The notes below the pieces were generated by a model. That model saw nothing but the letters and a program-made list of their open reading frames with translations. It did not search any database and had not been told where the DNA came from. Positions 15,512-25,332 of a stretch of DNA of 64,000 bases are shown here, piece after piece (position 1 is the stretch's first letter; every line of letters begins with the position of its first letter). The stretch lies in NCBI GenBank assembly GCA_964371405.1, contig CAYJLV010000001.1, forward strand, positions 124,001 to 188,000. The letters are read 5' to 3'. Both the position numbers and the translations under genes were made by a program. This DNA is from JAMHWF01 sp964371405. Its GTDB lineage: Bacteria > Pseudomonadota > Gammaproteobacteria > Burkholderiales > Burkholderiaceae_C.

Positions 15512-18500
15512 GGCGTCTCCTGGGTGGGTTGCGGTAGCACGACTGCTGGAGCTTGTTCGGCGTCCTCGGCCGCGTGGCGTGCACGCTGCTTCGCTTCCGC
15601 GCGCGACTCCGACCATTCGTAGATCAGCGGCAGCAGCAGCAGCGTCAGCAGCGTCGAGGTGATCAGGCCGCCGATCACGACGGTGGCCAGCGGGCGCTGC
15701 GTCTCGGCGCCGACGCCGGTGGAGATCAGCATCGGCACCAGGCCGAGGATGGCCACCGAGGCCGTCATCAGCACCGGCCGCAGGCGCAGCGCGGCCCCCT
15801 GGCGCACGGCGTCTCGGATCGACAGGCCATGCTTGCGCTGGTCGTTGAGGAACGACACCAGCACGATGCCGTTGAGCATCGCCACCCCGAACACCGCGAT
15901 GAAGCCGATCGCGGACGGCACCGACAGGTACTGCCCGGTGATGAACAGCCCGACGATGCCGCCGATTATCGCGAACGGCACGTTGGCGATGATCAGCGTC
16001 GCGTGTCGCACCGAGTTGAACGCCGTGTACAGCAGGATGAAGATCAGGCCGATCGTCAGCGGCACGATCACGCCCAGGCGCTCCATCGCGCGCTGCTGGT
16101 TCTCGAACGCGCCGCCCCATTCCACCCAGTAGCCGGTGGGCATCTTGACCTTGGCCTGGATGGCGGCGTTGGCGTCCTTGACGAAGCTGTCGACGTCGCG
16201 GCCCTGCACGTCCATCTGCAGCACCGCGTAGCGCTGCAATGCCTCGCGGCGCACGAAGGTGTAGCCCTCGGCGAGTTCGATCTTGGCCACCTGGGCGAAG
16301 GGCACGATGGCCCCTTCGGAGGTGCGAATCGGGATCGCCGCGATGGCCGACGGGCTGTTGCGGAACTCCTCGGGCAGCCGCACCGAAATGTCGAAGCGGC
16401 GTGTGCCTTCGATCAGCGTCGAGACAGTCTCGCCGCCGATTCCAGCCTGGACGATGGCGAGGATGTCGTCAGCGTTCAGGCCGTAGCGAGCCGCCGCCTG
16501 GCGATCGACCTTGATCACCATCTGCGGCTTGCCCTTGTTGGCCTCGGCCGACAGGTCCGCCACGCCGGGCACGCCACCGACCACGCCCTTGAGCTGCGCC
16601 GAAAGCTCCTCGAGCTTGTCCAGATCCTCGCCGTAGACCTTCAGCGCCAGCGTCGCGCGCACGCCCGAGATCAATTCCTCCACGCGCATCTGGATCGGTT
16701 GCGTGGCACCGAAGACGGCTGTCTGCACTTCGCCTTCGAGGAACTCCTGCATCTCCCGGCCGAGCGCGGCATACGACTGCTTCGTCGGCCACTCGTCCTT
16801 GGGCTTCATATCCAGCAGGACTTCCATGTAGTTCACGTCGGCGGTTTCCCCCTTCTCGGCGCGGCCGATGGTGGCCAACACCGAGTTCACCTGCGGGTAC
16901 TTCTTACGCAGGGCGGCGTCCATGACGTTGGCGACGCGCACTGATTCCTCGAGGGAGGTCGAGGGAATGCCCACGACGCGGAACATGATCGCGTCCTCCT
17001 GCAGCGTCGGCATGAACTCCTTGCCGAGCAACGGGAAGAGGGCGAGTGCGCCGACGAGCAGTGCGACCGCCGCGCCGATCACCGTCTTCTTGCGGTCGAG
17101 CGCCCAGTCGAGCATCGGCAGGTAAAGCTTCTTCGCGCCACGGACCAGCCAGGTGTCCTTCTCTTCCTTGGGCTTGAGGATCAGCGCCGCCAGTACCGGC
17201 ACCAGCGTCAGCGACAGCAGCAGCGAGCCGGCCATCGCGAAGGTGATCGTCAGGGCCATCGGCTTGAACAGCTTGCCTTCCAGCCCCGTCAGCGAAAACA
17301 GCGGCAGGAACACGACGATGATGATCATGATCGCGAAGGCGATCGGGTTCGCCACTTCGCGCGCCGCTTCGAGCACCACATGCGTACGGTTGATCGGCCG
17401 GCCCGACTCGCGTGCGTGCGAGAGTAGACGGAAAGCGTTCTCGACCATCACCACCGCGCCGTCGACCATCATTCCAATGCCGATCGCCAACCCGGCCAGC
17501 GACATCAGGTTGGCCGACATGCCCACGCGCTGCATGCAGATGAAAGCGAACAGCATCGCCAGCGGCAGCGTGACGATCACCACGATGGCGGAGCGGAATT
17601 CGCCGAGGAACAGGAACAGGATCACCGCGACCAGGATCGAGCCTTCGATGAGGGCATTGGTAGACGTCGAGAGTGCCTTGTCGACGATCTCGGTGCGGTC
17701 GTAGACCGCTTTCAGCTCGATGCCCTTGGGCAGCGCGGCCTGCGCGATGGCCAGCTTCTCTTTGACAGCCTGCACCACCGTTGCGGCGTTTTCGTTGATG
17801 CGGGCCAGGGCGATGCCCAGCACGGTTTCTTGCCCGTTGCGGGTGACGGCGCCGAAGCGTACGGCCGGGGCTTCCTTGACGTCCGCGATGTCGCGCACAT
17901 AGACCGGCGAGCCGTTTCGCTCGGCGACCACGATCGTGCCGATGTCGGCCGCGCTGGTCACCAGGCCCAGGCCGCGCACCAGGTACTGCTCGACGCCGAT
18001 GTTCAGGAACTGGCCGCCGACCTGCTTGTTGTTGGCGGCCAGGCGCTCCATCACCTCCTTGAACGACAGCCCGTACTTGACGAGGCGCCGCGGGTCGATC
18101 TGCACCTGGTACTGCTTCTCGTGGCCGCCCCAGGTTGTCACGTCGTCGACACCCGCCGCCGTGCGCAGGATGAGCCGCACGGTCCAGTCCTGCAGGGTGC
18201 GCAGGTCCATTGCGCTGAGCTTCTTGTCGGCGTCCTCTATCGTGTACCAGAACACTTGGCCCAGGCCCGAGCTGTTGGGCCCGAGTTCGGGTTCGCCGTA
18301 GCCCTCGGGCAGGCGGCCTTTCACCTCCTGCAGCTTCTCGCCCACCAGGCGGCGCGCGAAGTAGATGTCGACGTTGTCCTTGAAGTACACGCCGACGTAG
18401 GACAGGCCGAACAGCGACACCGAGCGCACGACTTCGACGTCCGCCAGACCCGCCATCGCGGCTTCGATCGGAACGGTGAGCAGTTTCTCGATATCCTCGG

Positions 18501-18672
18501 CGGCGACGCCGGGCGACTCGGTGTAGATGTTCACCTGGGCCGGTGTCACGTCGGGGAAGGCGTCCACCGGCACTTGCCGGTAGGCCATGACCCCGAGGCC
18601 GATCAGCACGGCGAAGGCCACCAGCACCAGCACCTTGTAGCGCAGGCTGGCATCAACGATTGCATTGAGCAT
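15508..18672 (-). CDS. czcA: heavy-metal RND efflux pump
   Basis: The protein has 1054 residues, the usual HME-RND length, with 12 membrane helices and two large periplasmic loops. It is the proton-driven inner-membrane pump of a CzcCBA tripartite system. Helix 4 reads AIGIGMMVDGAVVMVEN: the second Asp and the Glu of the CzcA proton relay are present, but the first Asp of the DFG form is Gly. The N-terminus (VPVDAFPDVTPAQVNI) is typical. The gene lies 15 bp after czcB. Substrates are probably Co/Zn/Cd, judged by context (czcI, cadA); the altered helix 4 leaves specificity open. Confidence 0.92.
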   Translation of the reverse strand: MLNAIVDASLRYKVLVLVAFAVLIGLGVMAYRQVPVDAFPDVTPAQVNIYTESPGVAAEDIEKLLTVPIEAAMAGLADVEVVRSVSLFGLSYVGVYFKDNVDIYFARRLVGEKLQEVKGRLPEGYGEPELGPNSSGLGQVFWYTIEDADKKLSAMDLRTLQDWTVRLILRTAAGVDDVTTWGGHEKQYQVQIDPRRLVKYGLSFKEVMERLAANNKQVGGQFLNIGVEQYLVRGLGLVTSAADIGTIVVAERNGSPVYVRDIADVKEAPAVRFGAVTRNGQETVLGIALARINENAATVVQAVKEKLAIAQAALPKGIELKAVYDRTEIVDKALSTSTNALIEGSILVAVILFLFLGEFRSAIVVIVTLPLAMLFAFICMQRVGMSANLMSLAGLAIGIGMMVDGAVVMVENAFRLLSHARESGRPINRTHVVLEAAREVANPIAFAIMIIIVVFLPLFSLTGLEGKLFKPMALTITFAMAGSLLLSLTLVPVLAALILKPKEEKDTWLVRGAKKLYLPMLDWALDRKKTVIGAAVALLVGALALFPLLGKEFMPTLQEDAIMFRVVGIPSTSLEESVRVANVMDAALRKKYPQVNSVLATIGRAEKGETADVNYMEVLLDMKPKDEWPTKQSYAALGREMQEFLEGEVQTAVFGATQPIQMRVEELISGVRATLALKVYGEDLDKLEELSAQLKGVVGGVPGVADLSAEANKGKPQMVIKVDRQAAARYGLNADDILAIVQAGIGGETVSTLIEGTRRFDISVRLPEEFRNSPSAIAAIPIRTSEGAIVPFAQVAKIELAEGYTFVRREALQRYAVLQMDVQGRDVDSFVKDANAAIQAKVKMPTGYWVEWGGAFENQQRAMERLGVIVPLTIGLIFILLYTAFNSVRHATLIIANVPFAIIGGIVGLFITGQYLSVPSAIGFIAVFGVAMLNGIVLVSFLNDQRKHGLSIRDAVRQGAALRLRPVLMTASVAILGLVPMLISTGVGAETQRPLATVVIGGLITSTLLTLLLLPLIYEWSESRAEAKQRARHAAEDAEQAPAVVLPQPTQETP

Positions 18673-18687
18673 GGTCCGTGGTCCTTC

Positions 18688-19908
18688 TCAATGCCCGTGG
18701 CCGAGCTGGGATTTCAGCTTGCGTGCCTTGAGTGCGTAAGCCCCCGACGTGACCACCTGGTCGCCCGCCTTGACGCCCGACTTCAGCAACGTGCGGCCCC
18801 CGACCCGTTCACCCGGCTCGACCTGGCGCGCCTCGTACGCGCCCTGTTCGTAAACGAACACAGTCGGCTGGCCCTCCAGCAGCACGATGGCTGCGTCCGG
18901 CAGCGAAATGACCTCGCGCTTGTCGCCGCCAGCTTCAATGGTGGCGGTGGCGAACATCTCGGGCTTCAGCCGGCCATCCGCGTTGGCGACCTCGATGCGG
19001 GCCGCGATCGTGCGGGTGTCCTTATCGAGCATCGCGCCGATGTGGCCGACTCGCCCGCTGAAGGTTTCCCCGGGGTAGGCCGGTACCGTCACCTTGGCGT
19101 TGGCCCCCATGCGCACCTTTGCCAGCGCGGCCTCGGGCAGATCGGCCTGAATCCAGACGAGGCTCAGGTCGGCGATGGTGAACATCGGCTCGCTCGGACT
19201 GCCCAGTTCGCCCAGCGTCACCTTCTTCTCGATCACGGTGCCGGCAAACGGCGCCGTGACGGAAAAGCCGGCCACGCCGCTGCCGCTGGCGGCCTGTGCG
19301 CCACCGAGCAGCCGCAGGCGGTCGGCGGCGTTGCGCACGGCGGCGGCCGCCTTGTCGCGGTCGGCCTGGGCGCGCAGGAAGTCCTTGCGCGGGATGATCT
19401 CCTCGGCGTTCAGCGACTCGGCGCGCTTGAAGTCGGCCTCGGCGATGCGCAGCTCGGCCTGGGACTGGGTCCAGGTGGCATGGGCCTCGGCGACGTCGAC
19501 GCTGTCGAGCGTGGCCAGCGTCTGCCCGGCGCGCACGCGGTCACCCAGCTTGGCCGGGGCCGAGGTGATGCGGCCTTCGATGCGGGGCGCGACGCGGGCG
19601 AGGCGGTCCTGGTCGGGCCGGATCGTGGCGGTCACCTGGATCGTCTCGCCGAGCGCCTCTGACTTGATCGGCTCGACCTTCACACCGGCGCGCTCCGCTT
19701 CCTCGGCCGTGAGCGTCAGTTCCTCGGCTCCTTCGGCGTGGCCGTCCTTCTTTTCGCCAGCATGCTCGGCATGCTTGTCGCCCTCGGCAGCATGCTCGTC
19801 CTTCGCGCCGCCCTTGCCGCAGGCGGCGAGCGAGAGAGCGACGGCTACTGCCATGGCCACCATGGCCAGGCGTGTCGGACGCCCTGCGTCGTCGTGCAGC
19901 GTGATCAT
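18688..19908 (-). CDS. czcB: periplasmic adaptor (membrane fusion) lipoprotein of the czc pump
   Basis: The preprotein has 406 residues. A lipobox (ALSLAAC) is followed by a His/Glu/Lys-rich linker with repeated EHA and DGHAEGA, a likely metal-sequestering segment. The lipoyl/barrel-sandwich, alpha-hairpin (EAHATWTQSQAELRIAEADF) and beta-barrel domains follow, and the C-terminus ends LGHGH. It bridges CzcA and CzcC. It overlaps czcC by four bases. MVAMAVAV... 15 residues in is an alternative start. Confidence 0.92.
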   Translation of the reverse strand: MITLHDDAGRPTRLAMVAMAVAVALSLAACGKGGAKDEHAAEGDKHAEHAGEKKDGHAEGAEELTLTAEEAERAGVKVEPIKSEALGETIQVTATIRPDQDRLARVAPRIEGRITSAPAKLGDRVRAGQTLATLDSVDVAEAHATWTQSQAELRIAEADFKRAESLNAEEIIPRKDFLRAQADRDKAAAAVRNAADRLRLLGGAQAASGSGVAGFSVTAPFAGTVIEKKVTLGELGSPSEPMFTIADLSLVWIQADLPEAALAKVRMGANAKVTVPAYPGETFSGRVGHIGAMLDKDTRTIAARIEVANADGRLKPEMFATATIEAGGDKREVISLPDAAIVLLEGQPTVFVYEQGAYEARQVEPGERVGGRTLLKSGVKAGDQVVTSGAYALKARKLKSQLGHGH

Positions 19909-21182
19909 CGTGCGGTTCCTTCTTGCGACCAGCCGGCCGCGTTTTCGAGTTCGATTCGGGTGATGTGGAATTCGGCCAGAGCCTCGTTCAGGTCGCGTTC
20001 GGCGTCGAGCGCCTGGCGGTTGACGAGCAGTTGGTCGAGCAGGCCGATCTGGCCAGCCTGCCGCGACTTGGCGGCGAGCTGCTGGTTGTCGGTCGAGGCG
20101 GCGACCATCGCGCGCTGCAGGCGCGCCACGCGCTCGCGCTGGCTGTCGAGGCGGGTCCAGAGGCGACGCACCTGGGCCTGGCCGTCGCGCGTCGCGGCGG
20201 CACGTTCGATCTCTGCCTGCGTGGCATCGCTCATGGCTTGGCCGATGGCCGCGTCATTGCGCTTGAACAGCGGCAACGGAACCGAGAGCGACAGCGTCGT
20301 GACGCGCTCGCGGCCATCGCCCGCGCCCTCGCGGCCGACGTTCAGCCCGACCGTCACGTCCGGGTAGCGGCTGGCCCGTTCGACGCCGACCCGCGCGCGG
20401 GCAGCATCTTCGCGCGCTGCGAGTGCGCGTTGCTTGGGCAAGGACTGCGCCGATGTCAGGAGCTGATCGAGGCCGTAGGGCAGTGGCGCGCCATTCGGCA
20501 CGCCGAGGTCACCGACCACCTCCGGCACGGCCGAGGGCGGCAGCTGCAGGGCGGTGGCGAGTTCGGCCTTGGCGTCCTGCAGATGCTCCTGCGAGACCGC
20601 CAGCGCATTGCGGGCGCGTTCGGCCTCGATCAGCGCGACGTTGGCATCCAGGCGCGTGTCCTCGCCCGCGCTGCGCCGCTTGGCGACGGCCTGCGCGGTG
20701 CCGTCGAACAACTCGACCGAACGCTGTTCGAGCCGCACCCGTCGCTGCGCGGCGAGCACCGCATGGAACCGCAGGGACGCTTCGGCGCGGGCTTGGCGCC
20801 GCGCATCTTCGATTTCGGCGCGCAACGCCTCCAGCGATGCGGAAGCGGCCTCGCGGCGGCGTGCCTGTTGTCCGCCGATCTCGATCGGCTGGGCGATGCC
20901 CAGACCCCACTCACTGGCACTGCCGTCAGGCGCGGTGGCGCGGCGCCGCGTGCGCTCGACGCTGAGTTCGGGGTTGTTGAAGAGGAGCGCCGCGGCTTCG
21001 CGACGTGAGCCTTCCGCGGCTGCCAACTGGGCCTCGCGGGCGCGCAGGGCGGGGCTGGCGGTTTCTGCCAGCCGCAGCGCCTCGGCAACCGTCAGTGCGC
21101 CTACGCCTGCGGTGGTCTGCGCACTCGCGGGTACGGTCGAGGCAGCCAGCACGAAGGCCAGCGCCAGGAGTGGGAATCGCAT
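19905..21182 (-). CDS. czcC: outer-membrane factor of the czc pump
   Basis: The preprotein has 425 residues with a signal peptide ending VPASAQ. It has two TolC-type repeats of long amphipathic helices (LTVAEALRLAETASPALRAR; NPELSVERTRR), the normal architecture and length for CzcC. It forms the outer-membrane tunnel of the CzcCBA pump. It is the first structural pump gene, 60 bp after czcI. Confidence 0.92.
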   Translation of the reverse strand: MRFPLLALAFVLAASTVPASAQTTAGVGALTVAEALRLAETASPALRAREAQLAAAEGSRREAAALLFNNPELSVERTRRRATAPDGSASEWGLGIAQPIEIGGQQARRREAASASLEALRAEIEDARRQARAEASLRFHAVLAAQRRVRLEQRSVELFDGTAQAVAKRRSAGEDTRLDANVALIEAERARNALAVSQEHLQDAKAELATALQLPPSAVPEVVGDLGVPNGAPLPYGLDQLLTSAQSLPKQRALAAREDAARARVGVERASRYPDVTVGLNVGREGAGDGRERVTTLSLSVPLPLFKRNDAAIGQAMSDATQAEIERAAATRDGQAQVRRLWTRLDSQRERVARLQRAMVAASTDNQQLAAKSRQAGQIGLLDQLLVNRQALDAERDLNEALAEFHITRIELENAAGWSQEGTAR

Positions 21183-21242
21183 CGAATCATCCTTCTGGTC
21201 TCACGACAGAAGCGATTCGGGGCGATGTGGAGATGTCGTCGG

Positions 21243-21653
21243 TCAGTCCGCGAGGGAAGCCATCACCACGCCGCCGCCGAATCGCGCGGCAGGAGCGGGA
21301 TGAGCTCGATCCGGGCGGTGAGGGCCGGCGGGAATGTGGGACTCGTAACGAGGTTCTGGGTCCCCCGTGGTGTCGCCACGCGGCAGCGCTCCGACTGCGG
21401 GGGTTGCCGCAGGCATGAAAGCGGAGTAGCCCAGATGGCAACTTTCGCAGTCGGCGTGGAACGCTCCCGTGGAGTCGTCAGCATCGTCGGTGGCCGAGAC
21501 GACCTCGCCGCCGGCCTGATGCTTGTGCTCATGGTGGCCGAAGTGCTTCCTGGCCGATACACCGGACTCGTGCGCGCAGTAGGGCGCTGCCGACGCCCAG
21601 ACCAGCTGGAACGGCACCACCAAGAGCAGGATCGCGAGCAACCAACGATGCAT
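21243..21653 (-). CDS. czcI: CzcI-like periplasmic regulator/metal-binding protein
   Basis: The preprotein has 136 residues with a signal peptide ending VWASA. The mature N-terminus shows the CzcI hallmarks: YCAHESG followed by a His cluster (HFGHHEHKHQ), then ADCESCHLG. In characterised czc operons CzcI precedes czcC and affects induction. The C-terminal third (PAGPHRPDRAHPAPAARF) is low-complexity. It heads the minus-strand czc transcript. Confidence 0.83.
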   Translation of the reverse strand: MHRWLLAILLLVVPFQLVWASAAPYCAHESGVSARKHFGHHEHKHQAGGEVVSATDDADDSTGAFHADCESCHLGYSAFMPAATPAVGALPRGDTTGDPEPRYESHIPAGPHRPDRAHPAPAARFGGGVVMASLAD

Positions 21654-21886
21654 CCGGCAATTCTAGACCGGCTCCGATTGCATCGGGAAACATGGCCGGC
21701 CCGATCGGCCGAACGATTTGGCACCGCGCCCGGCGCCGTTCGGCGCGTGTCGTCGATGTCGGACTCCGGTTCCACCGCTGAGCCATCCGCCGCAGGTGTG
21801 CTCACTACGGCATTGCGTCACTGGATCTTCCGCGTCCCGCAAGAGCAGAGAGCCCCGCAGGGCCTCCGCTCACCCGTCCGAAACAC

Positions 21887-22144
21887 TCAGTGGCAGCTAC
21901 CGCAGCAAGAGCCCGCCGACTTGGTAGGAGAGTTCGATCCGCCTTTCACGGGCACCGGCGTGTAGCCTGCTTCCTTGATCGCATCGGCCAGTTCCTCGGC
22001 GTCGGCCGAAGCCGGCTCCACTTGGACACGGTGCGAGGCCAGGTCGATGGCGACCTTGGCGTTCTTGTCCGTGGCCTTCAGCGCCTTGGTGATGGTGCTG
22101 ACGCAGTGGCCGCAGGTCATGTCGTTGACTTCGAAGGTGATCAT
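21887..22144 (-). CDS. copZ: copper chaperone-like HMA protein with Cys-rich tail
   Basis: The protein has 85 residues: one heavy-metal-associated domain with MTCGHC at the metal loop and a C-terminal KSAGSCCGSCH extension holding three further Cys. It is a soluble Cu(I) chaperone or buffer. The ATG at 22144 starts the domain directly; a longer frame to 22180 adds unrelated residues. It is divergent from copA, with a CueR-type operator in between. A second HMA protein with a Cys tail is at 46040. Confidence 0.85.
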   Translation of the reverse strand: MITFEVNDMTCGHCVSTITKALKATDKNAKVAIDLASHRVQVEPASADAEELADAIKEAGYTPVPVKGGSNSPTKSAGSCCGSCH

Positions 22145-22180
22145 CGCTATCTCCAGTGGGGTCGGGTTGTTGACACGCAT

Positions 22181-22211
22181 ACTGTTGACCTTTCCATCGT
22201 TGTAAGGTCAA
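22181..22211 (-). promoter_or_regulatory. CueR-type operator/promoter of copZ
   Basis: A dyad ACCTT-N11-AAGGT (22188-22208) is the MerR-family copper operator form. On the minus strand TTGACC (22211-22206) and AACAGT (22186-22181) are 19 bp apart, as expected for CueR activation of copZ. Confidence 0.65.
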
Positions 22212-22262
22212 GTGATGACCTGGAGAGACCCCTCTAGCTGCAGGCAGAAGTCAAAGGTACTC

Positions 22263-22293
22263 TTGACCTTTCCATTGTTAGAACCCTGACGAT
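22263..22293 (+). promoter_or_regulatory. CueR-type promoter of copA
   Basis: TTGACC at 22263-22268 and GACGAT at 22288-22293 are 19 bp apart. The spacer begins TTTCCATTGTTAG, matching the left side of the copZ operator, but the right half-site is degenerate (AACCC rather than AAGGT). It reads into copA, 32 bp downstream. Confidence 0.55.
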
Positions 22294-22325
22294 GCGCAAA
22301 CACTGAACGGCACATCGAGGCGCCC

Positions 22326-24785
22326 ATGAGTACAGCCGCACTGTCCAATCCACTCGGAATCAAGCTTCAGGTCACCGGGATGACCTGCGCCTCGTGCGTC
22401 ATGCGCGTCGAAAAGACGCTCAAGGCGGTTCCGGGGGTCCAGCAGGCGAGTGTCAACCTGGCGACGGAGGAGGCATCTGTCCATGCCGATGCTTCCGTGA
22501 CGGCGGACTCGCTGGCTGCGGCCATCCGCAAGGCCGGCTACGACGTGGCGACCACCGAAACGACGCTGCTGGTGGAAGGAATGACCTGCGCGTCCTGCGT
22601 CGCGCGGGTGGAGAAGGCGCTGCGCAAGGTTCCCGGCGTGTCCGGCGCCACCGTCAATCTGGCGACCGAGAAGGCGACCATTCAGGCGCTTTCCACCGTG
22701 TCGGTTTCAGCGCTGAAGATGGCCATCGAGAAAGCGGGCTACGCGGCGAAGGACCCTCAGCAGAACAGGCCCAAGCCAACCACTTGGCTGCCGGTCTGGT
22801 GGCCAGTGGCGGTCAGCGCTGCGCTGACCCTGCCGCTTGTCGCGCCGATGCTGCTGTCGCTCTTCGGCATCGAGTGGATGCTGGGCGGATTGGCACAGCT
22901 GGTGCTGGCCACGCCCGTCCAGTTCTGGTTGGGCTGGCGCTTTTACCGGGCCGGCTGGAAAGCCGTGCTCGCCAAGGCCGGCAACATGGACCTGCTGGTG
23001 GCGCTGGGCACCTCCGCGGCCTACGGACTCTCCGTCTACCTGCTCTTCAAGCACGCCGGGCACGGCATGCCGCACCTGTATTTCGAGGCCTCGGCGGCCG
23101 TCATCACGCTGGTCTTGTTGGGCAAGTGGCTCGAGCACCGGGCCAAGCGGCAGACCACCGACGCCATCCGCGCGTTGAACGCGTTGCGACCGACCACCGC
23201 CCGGGTCCGCCGGGACGGCGCGGAAGTCGACATTCCGGTGGAGCAGGTCGTCGTGGGTGACCTCGTCGTCGTCCGGCCGGGTGACCGCGTCGCCGTCGAC
23301 GGTGAAATCGTCGAAGGGCGCAGCCACATCGACGAATCGCTCATCACCGGCGAGAGCCTGCCGGTGCCCAAAGCCGTCGGCGACAAGGTTACCGGTGGCG
23401 CCATCAACGCCGAAGGCGCGCTGACCGTTCGCACGATGGCCATCGGCGCTGAAACGACGCTGGCTCGCATCATCCGGATGGTCGAGTCGGCCCAGGCGGC
23501 GAAAGCGCCCATCCAACGCATCGTGGACCGCGTGAGCGCGGTGTTCGTCCCGGTCGTCCTCGTCATCGCGCTGGCGACGTTCGCCGGCTGGGCGGTCTTA
23601 ACAGGCGACTGGGAACATGCGCTCATCAACGCGGTGGCCGTGCTGGTCATCGCCTGCCCCTGCGCTCTCGGGCTGGCGACGCCGACGGCGATCATGGCCG
23701 GTACCGGGGTGGCCGCCCGGCACGGCATCCTCATCAAGGACGCCGAAGCACTGGAGGTCGCGCATGCCGTGACGGTCGTCGCCTTCGACAAGACCGGTAC
23801 GCTCACCGAAGGCAAGCCGTCGCTCGCCGCGGTGGCGGCGGCCGACGGTTCGAACCGCGATGAGGTGCTGCGGCTTGCGGCCGCGCTGCAGAAGTCGAGC
23901 AGCCATCCGCTGGCGCTGGCGGTCATGGACAAGGTGCGCGAGGAGCGGCTGTCGGTCCCCGAGGTCCACGAGGCGAAGGCGCTTCCCGGTCGGGGCGTCG
24001 AAGGCACTGTACGCGGCAAGAAGCTAGCCCTTGGCAGCACCCGGATGCTGCGCGAGTACCAGTTGAACGAGGGCGATCTGCTGACCGACGCTCAGCGGCT
24101 CGAGATGCAGGGCAAGACGGTCTCGTGGCTGGTCGAGTCGGATGGCAAGAAGTGGCGCCTGCTCGGTTTGCTGGCGTTCGGTGACACCATCAAGCGCACC
24201 GCCGCTGCAGCGGTGGCGAGGCTCCATCAGCTGGGCATCAAGACGGTCATGTTGACCGGGGACAACAGGGGTGCGGCTGAAGCCGTCGCGAAGGAACTCG
24301 GCATCGACGAGGTTCGTGCCGAAGTTCTTCCCGGTGACAAGGCGGCCGTGGTGAAGGAACTGCGCGACGCCGGTGCCGTGGTCGCGTTCGTCGGCGATGG
24401 CCTGAACGACGGTCCCGCACTCGCCGCGGCTTCGGTGTCGTACGCGATGGCGGGTGGCGCTGACGTGGCGACCGAGACGGCCGGCATCACGCTCATGCGC
24501 GGCGACCCGCGGCTCGTGGCGGACTCGCTGGATATCTCGCGCCGCACGTATTCGAAGATCAAGCAGGGCTTGTTCTGGGCCTTCGGCTACAACGTGCTCG
24601 GCATCCCGCTGGCTGCGCTGGGCATGCTGAGTCCCGTTATCGCGGGAGCGGCGATGGCCTTCAGCAGCGTGAGTGTCGTCGCCAATGCGCTGACGTTGCG
24701 GCGCTGGCGTGGCGCTGCTGACGCACCCGCCGAGAAGCGCCCGGAGCTATCGCAAACCGTGGTCGTGTCCGGGAGCGTCAGATGA
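22326..24785 (+). CDS. copA: Cu(I)-exporting P1B-type ATPase
   Basis: The 819-residue ATPase exports Cu(I) from the cytosol. It has two N-terminal HMA domains (Cys21/Cys24 and Cys88/Cys91, both GMTCASC), eight membrane segments, the CPC site at 444-446, phosphorylated Asp488 in DKTGT, SSHPLA and GDGLNDGPAL. It starts at ATG 22326 after a CueR-type promoter, and its stop overlaps the cueR start by four bases. Confidence 0.93.
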   Translation: MSTAALSNPLGIKLQVTGMTCASCVMRVEKTLKAVPGVQQASVNLATEEASVHADASVTADSLAAAIRKAGYDVATTETTLLVEGMTCASCVARVEKALRKVPGVSGATVNLATEKATIQALSTVSVSALKMAIEKAGYAAKDPQQNRPKPTTWLPVWWPVAVSAALTLPLVAPMLLSLFGIEWMLGGLAQLVLATPVQFWLGWRFYRAGWKAVLAKAGNMDLLVALGTSAAYGLSVYLLFKHAGHGMPHLYFEASAAVITLVLLGKWLEHRAKRQTTDAIRALNALRPTTARVRRDGAEVDIPVEQVVVGDLVVVRPGDRVAVDGEIVEGRSHIDESLITGESLPVPKAVGDKVTGGAINAEGALTVRTMAIGAETTLARIIRMVESAQAAKAPIQRIVDRVSAVFVPVVLVIALATFAGWAVLTGDWEHALINAVAVLVIACPCALGLATPTAIMAGTGVAARHGILIKDAEALEVAHAVTVVAFDKTGTLTEGKPSLAAVAAADGSNRDEVLRLAAALQKSSSHPLALAVMDKVREERLSVPEVHEAKALPGRGVEGTVRGKKLALGSTRMLREYQLNEGDLLTDAQRLEMQGKTVSWLVESDGKKWRLLGLLAFGDTIKRTAAAAVARLHQLGIKTVMLTGDNRGAAEAVAKELGIDEVRAEVLPGDKAAVVKELRDAGAVVAFVGDGLNDGPALAAASVSYAMAGGADVATETAGITLMRGDPRLVADSLDISRRTYSKIKQGLFWAFGYNVLGIPLAALGMLSPVIAGAAMAFSSVSVVANALTLRRWRGAADAPAEKRPELSQTVVVSGSVR

Positions 24786-25273
24786 GCATGAACATCGGCG
24801 AAGCAGCGAAGGCATCGGGCGTGTCAGCGAAGATGATTCGCCATTACGAGAGCGTCGGTTTGTTCCCGGAGGCGGCGCGAACCGAGTCCGGCTACCGCCA
24901 GTACACGGACAAGGAAGTCAGCACCTTGCGGTTCGTCCGGCAGTCGCGCGACCTGGGCTTCTCCATCGAGCAGATCCGCGAGCTGCTTGGACTGTGGCAG
25001 GACCGCCGGCGCCCCAGCCGCCAGGTGCGCGCGCTGGCGCAGGCTCACATCGAAGAGCTGGACGAGAAGCTCAAGGAACTCCAGTCCATGAAGGCGACGC
25101 TCGAGCATCTCGTGCATTGCTGCCATGGCGACGACCGGCCCGATTGCCCGATCATCGACTCACTGGCGCAGGAACGACGGGAGCAGGAGAAGAGCCCTGC
25201 GGCGGCGACCGGACTCGGACACCGCAGGACGACGGGGCTGCAAGTGGGACGGCGAGGGCGCCGGACCGCTTGA
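24782..25273 (+). CDS. cueR: Cu(I)-responsive MerR-family regulator
   Basis: The protein has 163 residues. The MerR helix-turn-helix (NIGEAAKASGVSAKMIRHYE) and dimer helix are followed by the copper loop CCHGDDRPDCP near 118-128, the CueR-type C-x(7-9)-C pair. An unusual basic C-terminal extension of about 30 residues follows the usual end. It is coupled to copA and presumably activates copA and copZ through the operators at 22181-22293. Confidence 0.92.
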   Translation: MSMNIGEAAKASGVSAKMIRHYESVGLFPEAARTESGYRQYTDKEVSTLRFVRQSRDLGFSIEQIRELLGLWQDRRRPSRQVRALAQAHIEELDEKLKELQSMKATLEHLVHCCHGDDRPDCPIIDSLAQERREQEKSPAAATGLGHRRTTGLQVGRRGRRTA

Positions 25274-25332
25274 CGGCAGATGCCAGGGCTTGGCCAGAGG
25301 GATTCGACGGTCGCTGAATCCTCATGCGATGG

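Noticed and set aside
15553..19662. Very long open frames opposite czcA and czcB (to about 610 codons)
   Set aside because: They lie antisense to well-supported pump genes, have His/Arg/Gln-rich composition typical of the reverse frame of GC-rich genes, and show no domain.
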